NCBI GenBank assembly: GCA_965116965.1 | Contig: OZ220743.1 | Location: forward strand, 1-64,000 | Direction: 5' to 3' | Length of the DNA: 64,000 bases | Source of the DNA: Aldehydirespirator sp965116965 | GTDB lineage: Bacteria > Actinomycetota > Acidimicrobiia > Acidimicrobiales > Aldehydirespiratoraceae | Part shown: positions 1 to 13,500 of the stretch, piece by piece | Layout of the letters: the number at the start of each line of letters is the position of its first letter | Position numbering within the stretch: the first letter of the stretch is position 1 | The notes under the pieces: generated by a model | What the model saw: the letters and a program-made list of their open reading frames with translations, nothing else | Told to the model about the DNA's origin: nothing | The model's database searches: none | Translations under genes and position numbers: made by a program

Positions 1-1001
1 GAACCCCTTCGGGGTCGCCCACCACGCCTCCAACTGGTCCAGGTCCGTGGGCTTGTCGTCGACCCAGTGGTCCCCCGCGCCCAAGCCGATGACCACGACA
101 TCGTCCTCATTGCGACTAGCGAACGTTGCGACGCTCCCGGCGTCGTTCCGGCACGACGGTCAATGCGGCGTCCAGAACCAGAACATCACCAGCTTGTTGT
201 CCGGGTTGAGCTCGCTGAAGTCGGCGAAGTCGAAGTTCCCGCCGACGAAGTCGTCGTCGCCGTAGCCCTTGCCGTTGACACGCACCTTGCGCATCAGATG
301 CCCCGCAGGCGGCAGGCCGTGTCTGGCCTGTCTCACCCCTTGGTGGAGATCGATGCATCCGCCTGCAACCGCCCGGCAACGCGGGCTGCTGGAACACAGC
401 CGCGCCAGCCGCCGCACCAGCGGAACGGCCGGCCGCGCCCGCGGCCGCGGCCGGCGCGTCGATGACCGGCTCCGACCCCACCACATCCAACGGACCCGGC
501 GGCGCCGCGTCACGCACAACCGCCTCCAAGAGACCAGACAGCGCCGCCTCAGACTCCAACCCGGACTGCGTCCCGGCGCGGCGGCGGACAGCCCGACCCC
601 GGGCACCGCCGCACCCGCCACAACAGACAGCGCGCCCCCAGACACCGGACCCGGCACCGGCACGGCGGCGCCACCCGGCCACAAGCCCGCCGGGCGGGCC
701 GCCGGCGGACTGAACCGGGCGACAGCCGCCCCGGCGGGCTCCCCGGCCGCACCAACAGCCGCGAACGCCACCGCAGCAGCCGTGGCAGCCGCGCCCACAA
801 CCACCGCAACAGCCGAGAACCCAGCCACAGCACGCAGGCGGTCCCCCACCGTCGCCCGGCAGTGGCCGTCCACGACCGACCTCCACTCATCCACCGCCGC
901 CCCAGCATCGAGACAAGAGCCGTCCACAGCCGACCTCCACTCATCCACCGCCGCCCAGCATCGGGGCGGTCCGCCGGCCGGTTGGGGCAAGAGTCGTTCA
1001 T
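1..1001 (-). pseudogene. Membrane-anchored selenoredoxin, copy A (partial, frameshifted)
   Basis: Copy of the gene at 17345-18553, read on the minus strand from an ATG at 999-1001 and cut by the window start. Relative to copy B it has one-base changes near 348, 575 and 955 plus a short altered stretch near 365, so the frame is broken several times. The in-frame TGA of the UPSC motif is kept at 160-162. The indels may be sequence errors at a contig end rather than true decay, because they are one-base changes, some of them in homopolymers. Confidence 0.75.
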
Positions 1002-1030
1002 GGCTGGTGCTCCATTCATTCGCCGCGGCC

Positions 1031-1902
1031 TCATTCCAGTGTCCTCAGCAGGCTCTCGACGGCGGCCGGGCTGTAGGCCATCGACCGCCCGCCGACCCGC
1101 TCGCCGGTGGGGTCGAGCAGCCGGACGTCGGAGCCGGTGTAGATGTCGTAGTGCCGCCACGGATCGATGGCCTCGCTCCACAGCATGGGAAACGTGACCG
1201 CCGTGTCGGCCAGGAACGCTCGGCCTCCTCGAGGGTGTACAGCGCACCCACGCCCACGACGGATATTCGATTGGCGTTGTCTCGAGCGAACCGGTCGAGT
1301 TCGGGGGCGTCGCCCCTGCACGTCGGTCAAAGCGGGTCCCAGAACCAGAACAGCAGCGGCGTCTCGCCGTTCACCGCGGACCGGAGGCTCACGGCGGCGC
1401 CGGTGTGCAGATCGATCATGTCGAAGTCCGGCACGGCCGCGGCGGTGTTTGCGGTGTCGTTCGTGTCGGGGGTTCGGACGGCGGTGTTCGTGTCGGCGGC
1501 GGTGTCCGCGGCGTCGTTGGTGTCGGAGGTTCGGGCAGAGCCTTGAAGTTTTCGGCGGTGTCCGCGGCGTCGTTGGTGTCGGAGGTCGGGCAGAGCCATT
1601 GATGTTTTCGGCGGTGTCCGCGGCGTCGTTGGTGTCGGGGGTTCGGACGGCAGTGTTCGTGTCGGCGGCGGCGTCGTTGGCGTCGGGGGTTCGGTCGGCA
1701 GTGTTCGTGTCGGCGGCGGTGTCCGCGGCGTCGTTGGTGTCGGGGGTCTGGGCGGGGGTGTATGTGTTTGTGGTGGTGTTGGTGTCGGCGGCCGGGGTCA
1801 CTGCGGCCGGGGCTTCCGGGGGGGCGGCGCTCCGGATCCGCAGGCCGGGGCCAGCGAGGCCAGCGTGGCGGCCGAGGCTGCGATCAGCGGGCGGGGCCTC
1901 AT
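1031..1902 (-). pseudogene. Lipoprotein selenoredoxin, copy A (frameshifted)
   Basis: Copy of the gene at 18582-19457. The ATG (1900-1902) overlaps the TGA of the giant gene, as in copy B. The lipoprotein signal, the Thr/Asp/Asn/Ala-rich linker, the redox motif with TGA at 1327-1329 and the C-terminal fold can all be recognised. One-base differences from copy B near 1213, 1543, 1588 and 1820 break the frame. Real decay and uncorrected sequencing error cannot be separated from sequence alone. Confidence 0.75.
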
Positions 1903-4500
1903 CAGTCGTCGTCTTTGATCTGGACCGACGCGGCGTCGTCGCCCGACGGCAGGGCGGCGAGGGCTCGGGGCGCTGAACTGTACGCTGAAGGTCCTGTCGC
2001 CGTCTGTGGCGTTGTTCTCGCAGGTGGTGATCGTGATCGTCTTTCGGTCTCGTCGGGAGCGAACGTGAGCGTCCCGGAATCCTGCACGTAGCGGCCGCTG
2101 CCGGCGGTGCACAGCCCGCCGGGCGGTGTGCCGGCGGCGGTGCCGTCGACCGTGGTCCATTCCACGGTGGCGTCGCGCTGGCGAAGGGGCGGGTTGGAGC
2201 TGCACCGTGATCGTGACGGCGTCGCCTCGTCGACGGTGGTGTCGGTCCAGGCCAGCACCGGCGGCTCGTCGTTGTCGCGGATGGTGATGGTGCCGTAGCG
2301 GTCCGCCGACACCGCCCCGGCAGGTTGTGTATCTCGAACTCGACGTCTCGTCGCCCTCGACGAGGTCGTCCTCGCAGGCGCGCACCCAGACCCGCAGGAA
2401 CGTGCCGTAGAACACCTCCTGGCCCTGGAGCCCGGGCACGTCGGCGCTGTTCCACAGGCGTCGCCGACTCCGGGCACTCGCCGCCCGAGGTGCTCGCCCG
2501 TCCCCGCGGGCACCGTCCCGAAGGGCATGCCGTGCACGTCGCCGCTGCACCGACCGCAGATCGAAGCTGGCCACATGCGTCGGGTGGGTCTCGGTCCCGA
2601 CATAGCGGAACGGCACGAAAGCCAGCGTGATGTCGCCCTCGTCCACGACACGGTCGCCGACGTTGATCGTCGGCACCGGCAACGTCCCGATATGGAACTC
2701 CAGGTCGTCCTCGCCGAGGAAGATGTTGCGGCTCGGATCGTAGACCTCGAAGAAGAAGATCTCCCCGTCGTCGTCGACGGCGTCGTGAAGCACCTCCAGC
2801 GCGAACGCGCTTGTGCCTCTCGCCGGGCTCGAACGTCACCGTGCCCTCGACGTGGGTGAAGTCCGAGCCGGCTGTCGCCGTCTTGGCGACCGTGCGATAT
2901 TTCAGCGTCGCCTGATCGGGGAGGACCTTGGTGAGGGTGAGGCTCACGCTGCACGGCACGCCCTCCTGCACCCGCAGATCGCGAACGAAGGAATCGCTTC
3001 CCACGCGGGGGAGCCGGCGACAACGGCCGTGCCGGCGCAGCCGTCCAACACCACCGGCGCGGCCTCGTCGTCCTCGATCACGATCGTCCAGGGCGCCCCG
3101 GGATACTCCGAGAAACCGCTCCGGCAGACTGGAATCAGAGTACCGGACCGAGAGCAGCAGACTCTCCGTGAATTCTGAACGGGAGTCGTTGGCGATACTC
3201 ACTCCCATGACGCCGCTCTCATGAGAGTAGGAGAACGTGCTGGCCCTGTAGTCGTTCGCCTGCGCGTGGGTGTAGCTCGCGTCTCTCGCCCATACGCCGT
3301 GGTCGGCGCCGAGTTCAAGCTCGAGGAGATGCTCCGGCTGCGTGTCCGCGCAGAACGGCGGATCGAAGCTCACCCGGGTCTCGACCCGCCCGGCGTCCTC
3401 ACCGACGACCACGAAGCCCGGCTCCAGCACGACGACCGGGACGGGATGGTCCTCGTTACTCGGATCGACGCACACCACATCATCGGCGCCCAACCACTCC
3501 GGCCGGTCATAGATGCGGCCGGCAGCTACATGGAAGGCGTTCCGTCGCGACTTCCAGAAAGCGGCCGTCGCCGGTGGGATGGACGGCGGGGCCGCTCGCT
3601 ATTAGAGCTAGTTGAAACACCCGCTCATGGTCATAAGTGATGCACTCCGAATACCCCAAACTATCCGGATGCCTGTATTGACACTCGGGCTCGGCGACAT
3701 CGTCCTCTCTGGTCTGAAAGGTCCAAGTCACCGAGGGCGCCAGGCGGGGGATCGTCACATGGGCGCTCCCGGTCCGGATGTCGTCGATGTCGTCGACGTC
3801 GTGGTTTCTGGGACTCTGGCGGACGGTGAATGTCGGACCCGCGTTGTCGTCGAACCCGTAGTAGTCCGACCTGTGCACCACATGTTCGTCTTCTCCTGTT
3901 TCATAGTTCCTATACAAGTCCCTTGAAACGCTGTCCTGGCTGTCGTCCCCATCCTTGTGGGTGTAGGTAGCGGGTGCCTGGGTGCTGGTCGCGAATCGAA
4001 GGTTTATGAGGAGGACGACTGGTTCGCAGGCGGGTTCGGTGATGGCGGCTTCGAAGACGAGGGGGTCGCCTTCGTATGTCCGCGGGTTGATGTAGTGGAC
4101 GGTGCGTCTGCCCTCGTCGTCGTAGACCTCGCCGACGGTGGTGTGGTGGCCGGGGCTGATGACGGCGTTTTGGGGGTTCTGGAGTTCGAGGTGCACGTGG
4201 CGGGTGGGGTTGTCGTCGTGGTCGTTGATGACGGGGACTTTGACGGTGTGGAGGGTGAGCCCGGGGCTGAAGGTGAGCGTGGATTCCTGGTGGGTGAAGT
4301 GGACGCCGGCGGTGGTGTCGTCGCCGGCGGCGGTGCTGTAGTCGACGGTGACGTCGTCGTCTCCTGCGCCGCCGGCGGGGAGTTCGACGGTGACGGTGAA
4401 CTCGAGGTGGCCGTCGGTCTCGCAGACGTGGTAGGGCTCGACGGTGATGACGGGCCGGTCGTTGAACGCGATGACGCCCTCGGCGGCGTCGGCGGCGGGG
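1902..4500 (-). pseudogene. C-terminal part of giant TadE-Calx-beta protein, copy A (broken frames)
   Basis: This stretch matches the last ~870 residues of the intact copy-B protein but is spread over several frames. The first break is a missing T near 4500 (copy B has GGGTTGACG, copy A has GGGTGACG). Others lie near 3548, 3115, 2800 and 2010. The stop (TGA at 1902-1904) matches the copy-B stop at 19457-19459. Calx-beta features such as repeated DD(D/N) strand ends remain visible in each fragment. Confidence 0.75.
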
Positions 4501-7500
4501 TGACGCCGACGCGCTCGGACGGCTCGGGGTTCGAGAGTGTGAGGCTGAGGGTCTCGTCGCTCTCGGGGACGTCGTCGTCGACGGTGGCGACGTCGACGGT
4601 CTTGTAGGTCTCGCCGGGCGCGAACGTCACCACGGCGTCGACGGCGGTGTAGTCGCCGGGCTGGTCGTCGGTGGCGGCCACCGCGGTGCCGTCGGAGGTG
4701 GCGGCGGTGACGGTGACCTCCTCGTCGACGGGCTCGGTGAGCGTCAGAGCGAAGGTGAGCGTCCCGCCCTCCTCGACGGGGTCTGAGGGCCCGGTGACCG
4801 TGATGGTGGTCTCCTCGTCGTCGTCGATGATGGCGGCGTACCGCGTGCGCGGATCCTTCAGTGTCGCTCTGAAGCCGTTGCGGATTTGGATGCAGATGTT
4901 CTCGTCGTCTTCCTGGGTCAGGTCGTGGACGGTCTCGATCGTGAGTGTGTGCTCTGTTTGGCCGGCGGGGATGTCCACTGTCTGGTCGAAGTTCACGTAG
5001 TCGTCGCCGACGGTGGCCTTCGGGTCCGGGCCCCACGAGCATCGTTCGATCCTGAAGCGCGCGATCCGGCCGCTGGCGTTGGTCGTGTTGTCGGGGGTGG
5101 TCACCCTCACTGTGACCGGGATGTCGTCGCCCTCGGTCGCGTCGTCGGGGTCGAGGAGCTCGAGTGAGGGTTGGTTGTCCGAATCGTCGTCTTGGATCAG
5201 GCCCAGCGCGTTGCGGTTCTGGGCGTTTTGGGAGAGTTTCACGCCGGCGGGGTCGTGCAGGTCGAGCCGGAACTTCTCGCCGGACTCCCAGAGGCGGTCC
5301 TCGAGGACGGGCACTGTGATGGTGGCGGTGCTGTCGCCGGCGGCCATGGTGAGCGTGCCGGTGGTGTGGGTGTAGTCCTCGCCTGCGGTGGCGGGCACGA
5401 TGTACGTTCCGAGCCCCTGCGACGAGGTGAACTGCAGGGTGGTGTACTGCACCGACAGGGGCTTCTGGGCGGGCTCGTCGAGCTCGAGGTGGAACACCAG
5501 GTCGGCGTCTTCCTCGGTGATGGCGAACTGGGCCTGGGTGAAGGTGATGGTGGGGAGGTCGTCGTCGGTGATCTCCACGGTGGCGGTGGTGGGGGCCTGG
5601 TCGCGGAAGCGCTGGGGGGCGTCGTCGCCTCGCCAGGCGACTTGGAACTCGAAGGTCTCGTCGGGCTCGGTCGTGTTGTCGTCGCGGATGGCGACGGTGA
5701 AGTCGACTTGGCGCACGCCGCCGCCGGGGCCGCGCTGGCCCGAGGTGTGGGTGTAGTCGGTTCCGGCGGTGGCGGTGCCGTCGGCGGTGGTGAAGCTCAT
5801 GAGGTTCCCGGCGGCGCCCTCGCACACCGGCGGGTTGATCGTCACCTGGAGCTGGGCTGCGGTGTCGGTCTCGTCGACGGTGACGGTGGCGTCGGCGAAG
5901 GTGAGTGTGGGCACGGAGTGGCTGGTGTTGGCGGGGTCGACGCAGTCGTCGTCGATGATGGTGCCCACCGCGATCGACGGTGAGAGGGTGGCCCGGTCGG
6001 TGGAGCCGGCGGCCAGCTTGATCCGCAGCTGGAACCGTTCGTCGCCCTCTGAGGCGGTGTCTTGGATCAGCGCGACGGTGGCGGTCTGCTGGGGGGGTGA
6101 GGCGCTGTAGCCGACGCTGCCGTCGAGCTGGATGCCGGCGGCGGTGTCGACCGCGGTGGCGGGCAGCGTCAGCGTGGGGGCGCTGTCGCCGGAGTCGATC
6201 TTGTCGTAGTCGACGTCCTCGGTGGCCGCGCCGGCGCCGGTGAGGTCGCGGGTCCAGTAGTTCACGTCCACCGGCAAGGCGTTGAGCGTGTCGAGGCGCA
6301 CGGTGAACTCGATGTCGGCGTCGCCCTCGCCGGCGCGGGCCGCGGCGACGCTCACGTTGGGGACGGGGTCGTCGTCGACCACGGTGACGGTGACGGCCAC
6401 GTCGTCGGCGCCTCCGATGTCGGGGAAGTGGCTGCCGAGGGGGTCCACGTCGGCGTAGGGGTCGGAGTCGCGGTTCCAGTTCAGATGCAGCGTGAACGTC
6501 TCGTCGCCCTCGAAGACGGCGTCCTGCAGCGTCGGCGCCTCCAGGCTCACCGCGAGGGTGAAGGCGTCGACGCGGGCGTGGACCATCTCGCCGGCCGCGG
6601 TGACGGGGGCGTCCCAGCGTCCCGCGGTGCCCGCGGCGGCCCGGGCGCTGAGGACCGCGTCCACGCACAGCGGCTCCGACAGCGCGACCGCCACGGTGAG
6701 GGCGTCGCCCTCGGCGACGGTCGCGGCGGCGGCCGCGCTGAGGGTGGGCGCGCCGTAGTCGTCCGCGGTGGGGTCGGTCTGGGCCGGGTCGATGCACTCG
6801 TCGCGGATGGCGCCCACCGCGACGGCGTCGCCCCGGTCGGCGTTGGCGAAGTCCTTGAGCCGCAGCTGGAACCGCTCCTCGCCCTCCTCGAAGGCGTCGT
6901 CTGTGGTCGCGATCGTCACCGTCTGCTCCAGCGGTTCGCCCGGCTCGAAGACCAAGTCCTGCGCCGAGGCCTCCGGCACCGCCGCGTAGTCGCCGTCGCC
7001 GGCGGTGAGACTGCCCCGGCCGTGGACGGTGAAGTAGCTGACGGCCGCGTCGCGTCCGCTGGGCGCGCTCAAACTCACCGTGAACACCACAGCCTCGCCC
7101 TCGGTGGCGGCGGCCAGCGCCGGGGCCACCCCCAGCCTCGGCGCCGGGTCGGTGTCGGCGATCAGCCCGGTGGCCGCCGCGTCCGCAGCGGCCAGGGTGG
7201 CGCCCGACTCGCCGCTGAGCCCCAGCTCGAACGCCTCCTCGTCCTCGTCGAGGACGTCGTCACAGGACTGCACCGGCACCGTCTTGGACGTCCGCGCCGC
7301 CACATCGGGATCCGCGGGATCAAACACCAGCGTGCCCGACGCCTCCACGAGGTCCGGCATCGACGCCGGGTCGTCGCCGCAGGCCGCGCCCTGGCCCACC
7401 GTCGAACCCGCCGCCACCGACGTCGCATAATCCACAGACGCCTCACGCCCGCTGGGCGCGCTCAAACTCACCGTGAACTCGACAACCCCGCCCTCAGGCA

Positions 7501-10500
7501 CCGCCGCAGCAGGCGCCGACACACTCAACGACGGCGCCGCGTCGTTGTCGCGCACCAAGCCCCGCGCGCAGCGGTCAGTCACCACACCGGCGGTGCACGG
7601 GTCCGCGCCGTCGGGACCCAAAGAGGCCGTCACGCCGCCCAGGTCGGCGGTGCCGTCGACGCGGTCGGTGACGCCGAGCAGGTACACCTCGAAATGCTCG
7701 AACACGCCGGTGCCGCCCTCGAACAGCGCGTCGGCGGCCACCTCGACGTCGAGGTCGGCGGAGGTGTCGCCGGCGGGGATCTCCAGCGTGCCGGTGAGGC
7801 CCCCGGCGGGGAAGTCGCCGTCGTCGGTCACCGCGGTCCCGGTGGCGGCCCTGTGGCGCACCTCCCAGCGAATGTAGACGTCGAAGATGCTGGGAGACTC
7901 GTCGCCGTCGCCGTCGGTGAGGGTGACCGCGAACCGCGCCGGGCCGCCCGCCGAGCCCGGCGAGCCCTCGGTCACCGACGCGGCGTCGGCGATGCGCACC
8001 CGCGGCGCGGCGTCGTCGTTGAGGACCGCGCCCACCGCGGAGCCTCGGGCCAGACTGGCGTTGAGGTCGACGCCGGCGATGGCCTCGATGCGCAGGTTCA
8101 GCCTCTCGTCGGCCTCGAAGACGTCGTCGTCGACGGTGCCCACCCCGATGGAGTCGCTGAGGGTGCCCGCGGCGATACTGAAGCGCCGCTTCGCCGTCTC
8201 GGTGCCCAGACCGGCGGCGGAGACGTCGGCGCCCGCCGCGGGGGGCAGCGTGGCGGCGTGGCCGGTGGTGGGGGCCTGGACCCACCACTGGAACGTGACC
8301 GGCCGCGACACCTCCAGCGACAGCTCCACACCGAAGCCCAGCGGCGAGCCCTCCTCGGCGCAGGCCTGGAAGTCGCCCTCGTGGTCGCCGGGGTTGTCGG
8401 GGTCCTCGGGGTCCGCGGCGCCGGGGTCGTCGTCGCCGTCGCCGTGGTCGCAGCCGTCCACCAGGCGCAGCTCGGCGACGTCGTCGTCGGTGACGACGCC
8501 CCACGCCCGCCTGTCCGCCGCGTCGGGGGGCAGCGCCGCGCCGCCCGCGGACACCAGCGTCGCCTTGAGCACCTCGTCGGTCTCGTCCACGTCGTCGGGG
8601 CGCACCGCCACCGCCGCGAGGTCCGCGGTCTCGTCGCCCGCGCGGATCGTCACCTGCCCCGACCCCGCCGACACCGCCTCGTAGTCGTAGTCGTCGGGGG
8701 TCCACACCCCGCCGGTGAGCGTGCCGCCCACCGCCCGCGACAGCCCCGCCGGATCCGACGGGACCGCCTCGCCCGCGGCGAGGTCCCCCACCGAATAGGA
8801 CACCACCGCGTCGCGGCCGCTTCGCACCGCGTGGCCGCCCACCGCGTCGAACAGCCCCACCTTGAACACCAGCTCCCCGCCGGAGCCGCCGGTGCCCTCG
8901 GAGGCCACCGCCCCCACCGCAGCCACACCCTGGCCCGCCGCCTGCAACAACCGCACCACCGGCTCGGCGTCGTTGTCGCGCACCAAGCCCCGCGCGCAGC
9001 GGTCGGTCACCACACCGGCCGCGCACGGGTTCGCGCCGTCGGGACCCAAAGAGGCGGTCACGCCGCCCAGGTCGGCGGTGCCGTCGACGCTGTCGGTGAC
9101 CAGCAGCAGATGCACCTCGAAATGCTCGAACGCGCTGGTGCCGCCCTCATAGAGCGCGTCGGCGGCCACCTCGACGTCGAGGTCGGCGGCGGTGTCGCCG
9201 GCGGGGATGTGCAGCGTGCCGGTGAGGCCCCCGGCGGGGAAGTCGCCGTCGTCGGTCACCGCGGTCCCGGTGGCGGCCCTGTGGCGCACCTCCCAGTTGA
9301 TGTACACGTCGAAGAGGCTGGGAGACTCGTCGCCGTCGCCGTCGGTGAGGGTGACCGCGAACCGCGCCGGGCCGCCCGCCGAGCCCGGCGAGCCCTCGGT
9401 CACCGACGCGGCGTCGGCGATGCGCACCCGCGGCGCGGCGTCGTCGTTGAGGACCGCGCCCACCGCGGAGCCTCGGGCCAGACTGGCGTTGAGGTCGACG
9501 CCGGCGATGGCCTCGATGCGCAGGTTCAGCCTCTCGTCGGCCTCGAAGACGTCGTCGTCGACGGTGCCCACCCCGATGGAGTCGCTGAGGGTGCCCGCGG
9601 CGATGGTGAAGCGCCGCTTCGCCGTCTCGGTGCCCAGGCCGGCGGCGGAGACGTCGGCGCCCGCCGCGGGGGGCAGCGTGGCGGCGTGGCCGGTGGTGGG
9701 GGCCTGGACCCACCACTGGAACGTGACCGTCCGCGACACCTCCAGCGACAGCTCCACGCCGAAGCCCAGCGGCGAGCCCTCCTCGGCGCAGGCCTGGAAG
9801 TCGCCCTCGTGGTCGCCGGGGTTGTCGGGGTCCTCGGGGTCCGCGGCGCCGGGGTCGTTGTCGCCGTCGCCGTGGTCGCAGCCGTCGACGAGGCGCAGCT
9901 CGGCGACGTCGTCGTCGGTGACGACGCCCCACGCCCGCCTGTCCGCGTCGGGGGGCAGCGCCGCGCCGCCCGCGGACAGCAGCGTCGCCTTGAGCACCTC
10001 GTCGGTCTCGTCGACGTCGTCGGGGCGCACCGCCACCGCCGCGAGGTCCGCGGTCTCGTCGCCCGCGCGGATCGTCACCGACCCCGACCCCGCCGACACC
10101 GCCGCGTAGTCGTAGTCGTCGGGGGTCCACACCCCCCCGGTGAGCGTGCCGCCCAACGCCCGCGACAGCCCCGCCGGGTCCGAGGGGATCTCGCCGTCGT
10201 TGTCGAGGTCCCCCACCGAATAGGACACCACCGCGTCGCGGCCGCTTCGCACCGCGTTGTTGTCGGCGTCGAACAGCCCCACCTTGAACACCAGCTCCCC
10301 GCCGGAGCCGCCGGTGCCCTCGGAGGCCGCCGCACCAACCCCCGCCGCCTGCCCCGCCGCCTGCAACAACCGCACCACCGGCTCGGCGTCGTTGTCGCGC
10401 ACCAAGCCCCGCGCGCAGCGGTCGGCGACGTCGCCGGCCGCGCACGGGGCCGCGCCGTCGAGACCCAAAGAGGCGGTCACGCCGCCCAGGTCGGCGGTGC

Positions 10501-13500
10501 CGTCGACGCGGTCGGTGACCAGCAGCAGATGCACCTCGAAATGCTCGAACGCGCCGGTGCCGCCCTCATAGAGCGCGTCGGCGGCCACCTCGACGTCGAG
10601 GTCGGCGGCGATGTCGCCGGCGGGGATCTCCAGCGTGCCGGTGAGGCCCCCGGCGGGGAAGTCGTCGTCGCCGGTCACCGCGGTCCCGGTGGCGGCCCTG
10701 TGGCGCACCTCCCAGTTGATGTACACGTCGAAGAGGCTGGGAGACTCGTCGCCGTCGCCGTCGACCAGCGTGACCGCGAACCGCGCCGGGCCGCCCGCCG
10801 AGCCCGGCGAGCCCTCGGTCACCGACGCGGCGTCGGCGATGCGCACCCGCGGCGCGGCGTCGTCGTTGAGGACCGCCCCCACCGAGATGTTGTCGCCCAT
10901 GGTGGCGTTGAGGGCGTTGTCGGGATCGACCGCGATGTACAGGTTCAGCCTCTCGTCGGCCTCGAAGACGTCGTCGTCGACGGTGCCCACCGGGATCGAC
11001 GCGCTGCGGGCGCCCGCGGCGATACTGAAGGGCCGCTTCGCCGTCTCGGTGCCCAGGCCGGCGGCGGAGACGTCGGCGCCCGCCGCGGGGGGCAGCGTGG
11101 CGGCGTGGCCGGTGGTGGGGGCCTGGACCCACCAAAGGAAGCTCACCGTCCGCGACACCTCCAGCGACAGCTCCACGCCGAAGCCCAGCGGCGAGCCCTC
11201 CTCGGCGCAGGCCTGGAAGTCGCCCTCGTGGTCGCCGGGGTTGTCGGGGTCCTCGGGGTCCGCGGCGCCGGGGTCGTTGTCGCCGTCGCCGTGGTCGCAG
11301 CCGTCGACGAGGCGCAGCTCGGCGACGTCGTCGTCGGTGACGACGCCCCACGCCCGCCTGTCCGCGTCGGGGGGCAGCGCCGCGCCGCCCGCGGACAGCA
11401 GCGTCGCCTTGAGCACCTCGTCGGTCTCGTCGACGTCGTCGGGGCGCACCGCCACCGCCGCGAGGTCCGCGGTCTCGTCGCCCGCGCGGATCGTCACCGA
11501 CCCCGACCCCGCCGACACCGCCGCGTAGTCGTAGTCGTCGGGGGTCCACACCCCGCCGGTGAGCGTGCCGCCCACCGCCCGCGACAGCCCCGCCGGGTCC
11601 GAGGGGATCTCGCCGTCGTTGTCGAGGTCCCCCACCGAATAGGCCACCACCGCGTCGCGGCCGCTTCGCACCGCGTTGTTGTCGGCGTCGAACAGCCCCA
11701 CCTTGAACACCAGCTCCCCGCCGGAGCCGCCGGTGCCCTCGGAGGCCGCCGCACCAACCCCCGCCGCCTGCCCCGCCGCCTGCAACAACCGCACCACCGG
11801 CTCGGCGTCGTTGTCGCGCACCATGCCGCGCGCGCAGCGGTCGGCGACGTCGCCGGCGGTGCACGGGGCCGGTCTGTCGGGACCCAGCGTGGCGGTCACG
11901 CCGCCCAGGTCGGCGGTGCCGTCGACGCGGTCGGTGACCAGCAGCAGATGCACCTCGAAATGCTCGAACGCGCCGGTGCCGCCCTCATAGAGCGCGTCGG
12001 CGGCCACCTCGACGTCGAGGTCGGCGGCGATGTCGCCGGCGGGGATCTCCAGCGTGCCGGTGAGGCCCCCGGCGGCGAAGTCGCCGTCGCCGGTCACCGC
12101 GGTCCCGGTGGCGGCCCTGTGACGCACCTCCCAGTTGATGTACACGTCGAAGAGGCTGGGAGACTCGTCGCCGTCGCCGTCGACCAGCGTGACCGCGAAC
12201 CGCGCCGGGCCGCCCGCCGAGCCCGGCGAGCCCTCGGTCACCGACGCGGCGTCGGCGATGCGCACCCGCGGCGCGGCGTCGTCGTTGAGGACCGCCCCCA
12301 CCGAGATGTTGTCGCCCATGGTGGCGTTGAGGGCGTTGTCGGGATCGACCGCGATGTACAGGTTCAGCCTCTCGTCGGCCTCGAAGACGTCGTCGTCGAC
12401 GGTGCCCACCGGGATCGACGCGCTGCGGGCGCCCGCGGCGATACTGAAGGGCCGCTTCGCCGTCTCGGTGCCCAGGCCGGCGGCGGAGACGTCGGCGCCC
12501 GCCGCGGGGGGCAGCGTGGCGGCGTGGCCGGTGGTGGGGGCCTGGACCCACCAAAGGAAGCTCACCGTCCGCGACACCTCCAGCGACAGCTCCACGCCGA
12601 AGCCCAGCGGCGAGCCCTCCCGCGCGCAGGCCTGGAAGTCGCCCTCGTGGTCGCCGGGGTTGTCGGGGTCCTCGGGGTCCGCGGCGCCGGGGTCGTTGTC
12701 GCCGTCGCCGTGGTCGCAGCCGTCGACGAGGCGCAGCTCGGCGACGTCGTCGTCGGTGACGACGCCCCACGCCCGCCTGTCCGCGTCGGGGGGCAGCGCC
12801 GCGCCGCCCGCGGACAGCAGCGTCGCCTTGAGCACCTCGTCGGTCTCGTCGACGTCGTCGGGACGCACCGCCACCGCCGCGAGGTCCGCGGTCTCGTCGC
12901 CCGCGCGGATCGTCACCGACCCCGACCCCGCCGACACCGCCTCGTAGTCGTAGTCGTCGGGGGTCCACACCCCCCCGGTGAGCGTGCCGCCCACCGCCCG
13001 CGACAGCCCCGCCGGATCCGACGGGACCGCCTCGCCCGCGGCGAGGTCCCCCACCGAATAGGACACCACCGCGTCGCGGCCGCTTCGCACCGCGTGGCCG
13101 CCCACCGCGTCGAACAGCCCCACCTTGAACACCAGCTCCCCGCCGGAGCCGCCGGTGCCCTCGGAGGCCGCCGCACCAACCCCCGCCGCCTGCCCCGCCG
13201 CCTGCACCCACCGCACCACCGGCTCGGCGTCGTTGTCGCGCACCACGCCGCGCGCGCAGCGGTCGGCGACGTCGCCGGCGGTGCACGGGGCCGCTCCGTC
13301 GGGACCCAGCGTGGCGGTCACGCCGCCCAGGTCGGCGGTGCCGTCGACGCTGTCGGTGACCAGCAGCAGATGCACCTCGAAATGCTCGAACGCGCCGGTG
13401 CCGCCCTCGAACAGCGTGTCGGCGGCGACGGGCACAGCCAGCACGGGGTCGCGTACGCCCTTGAGGATCTCCAGCGTGCCGGTGAGGCCCCCGGGGGGGA

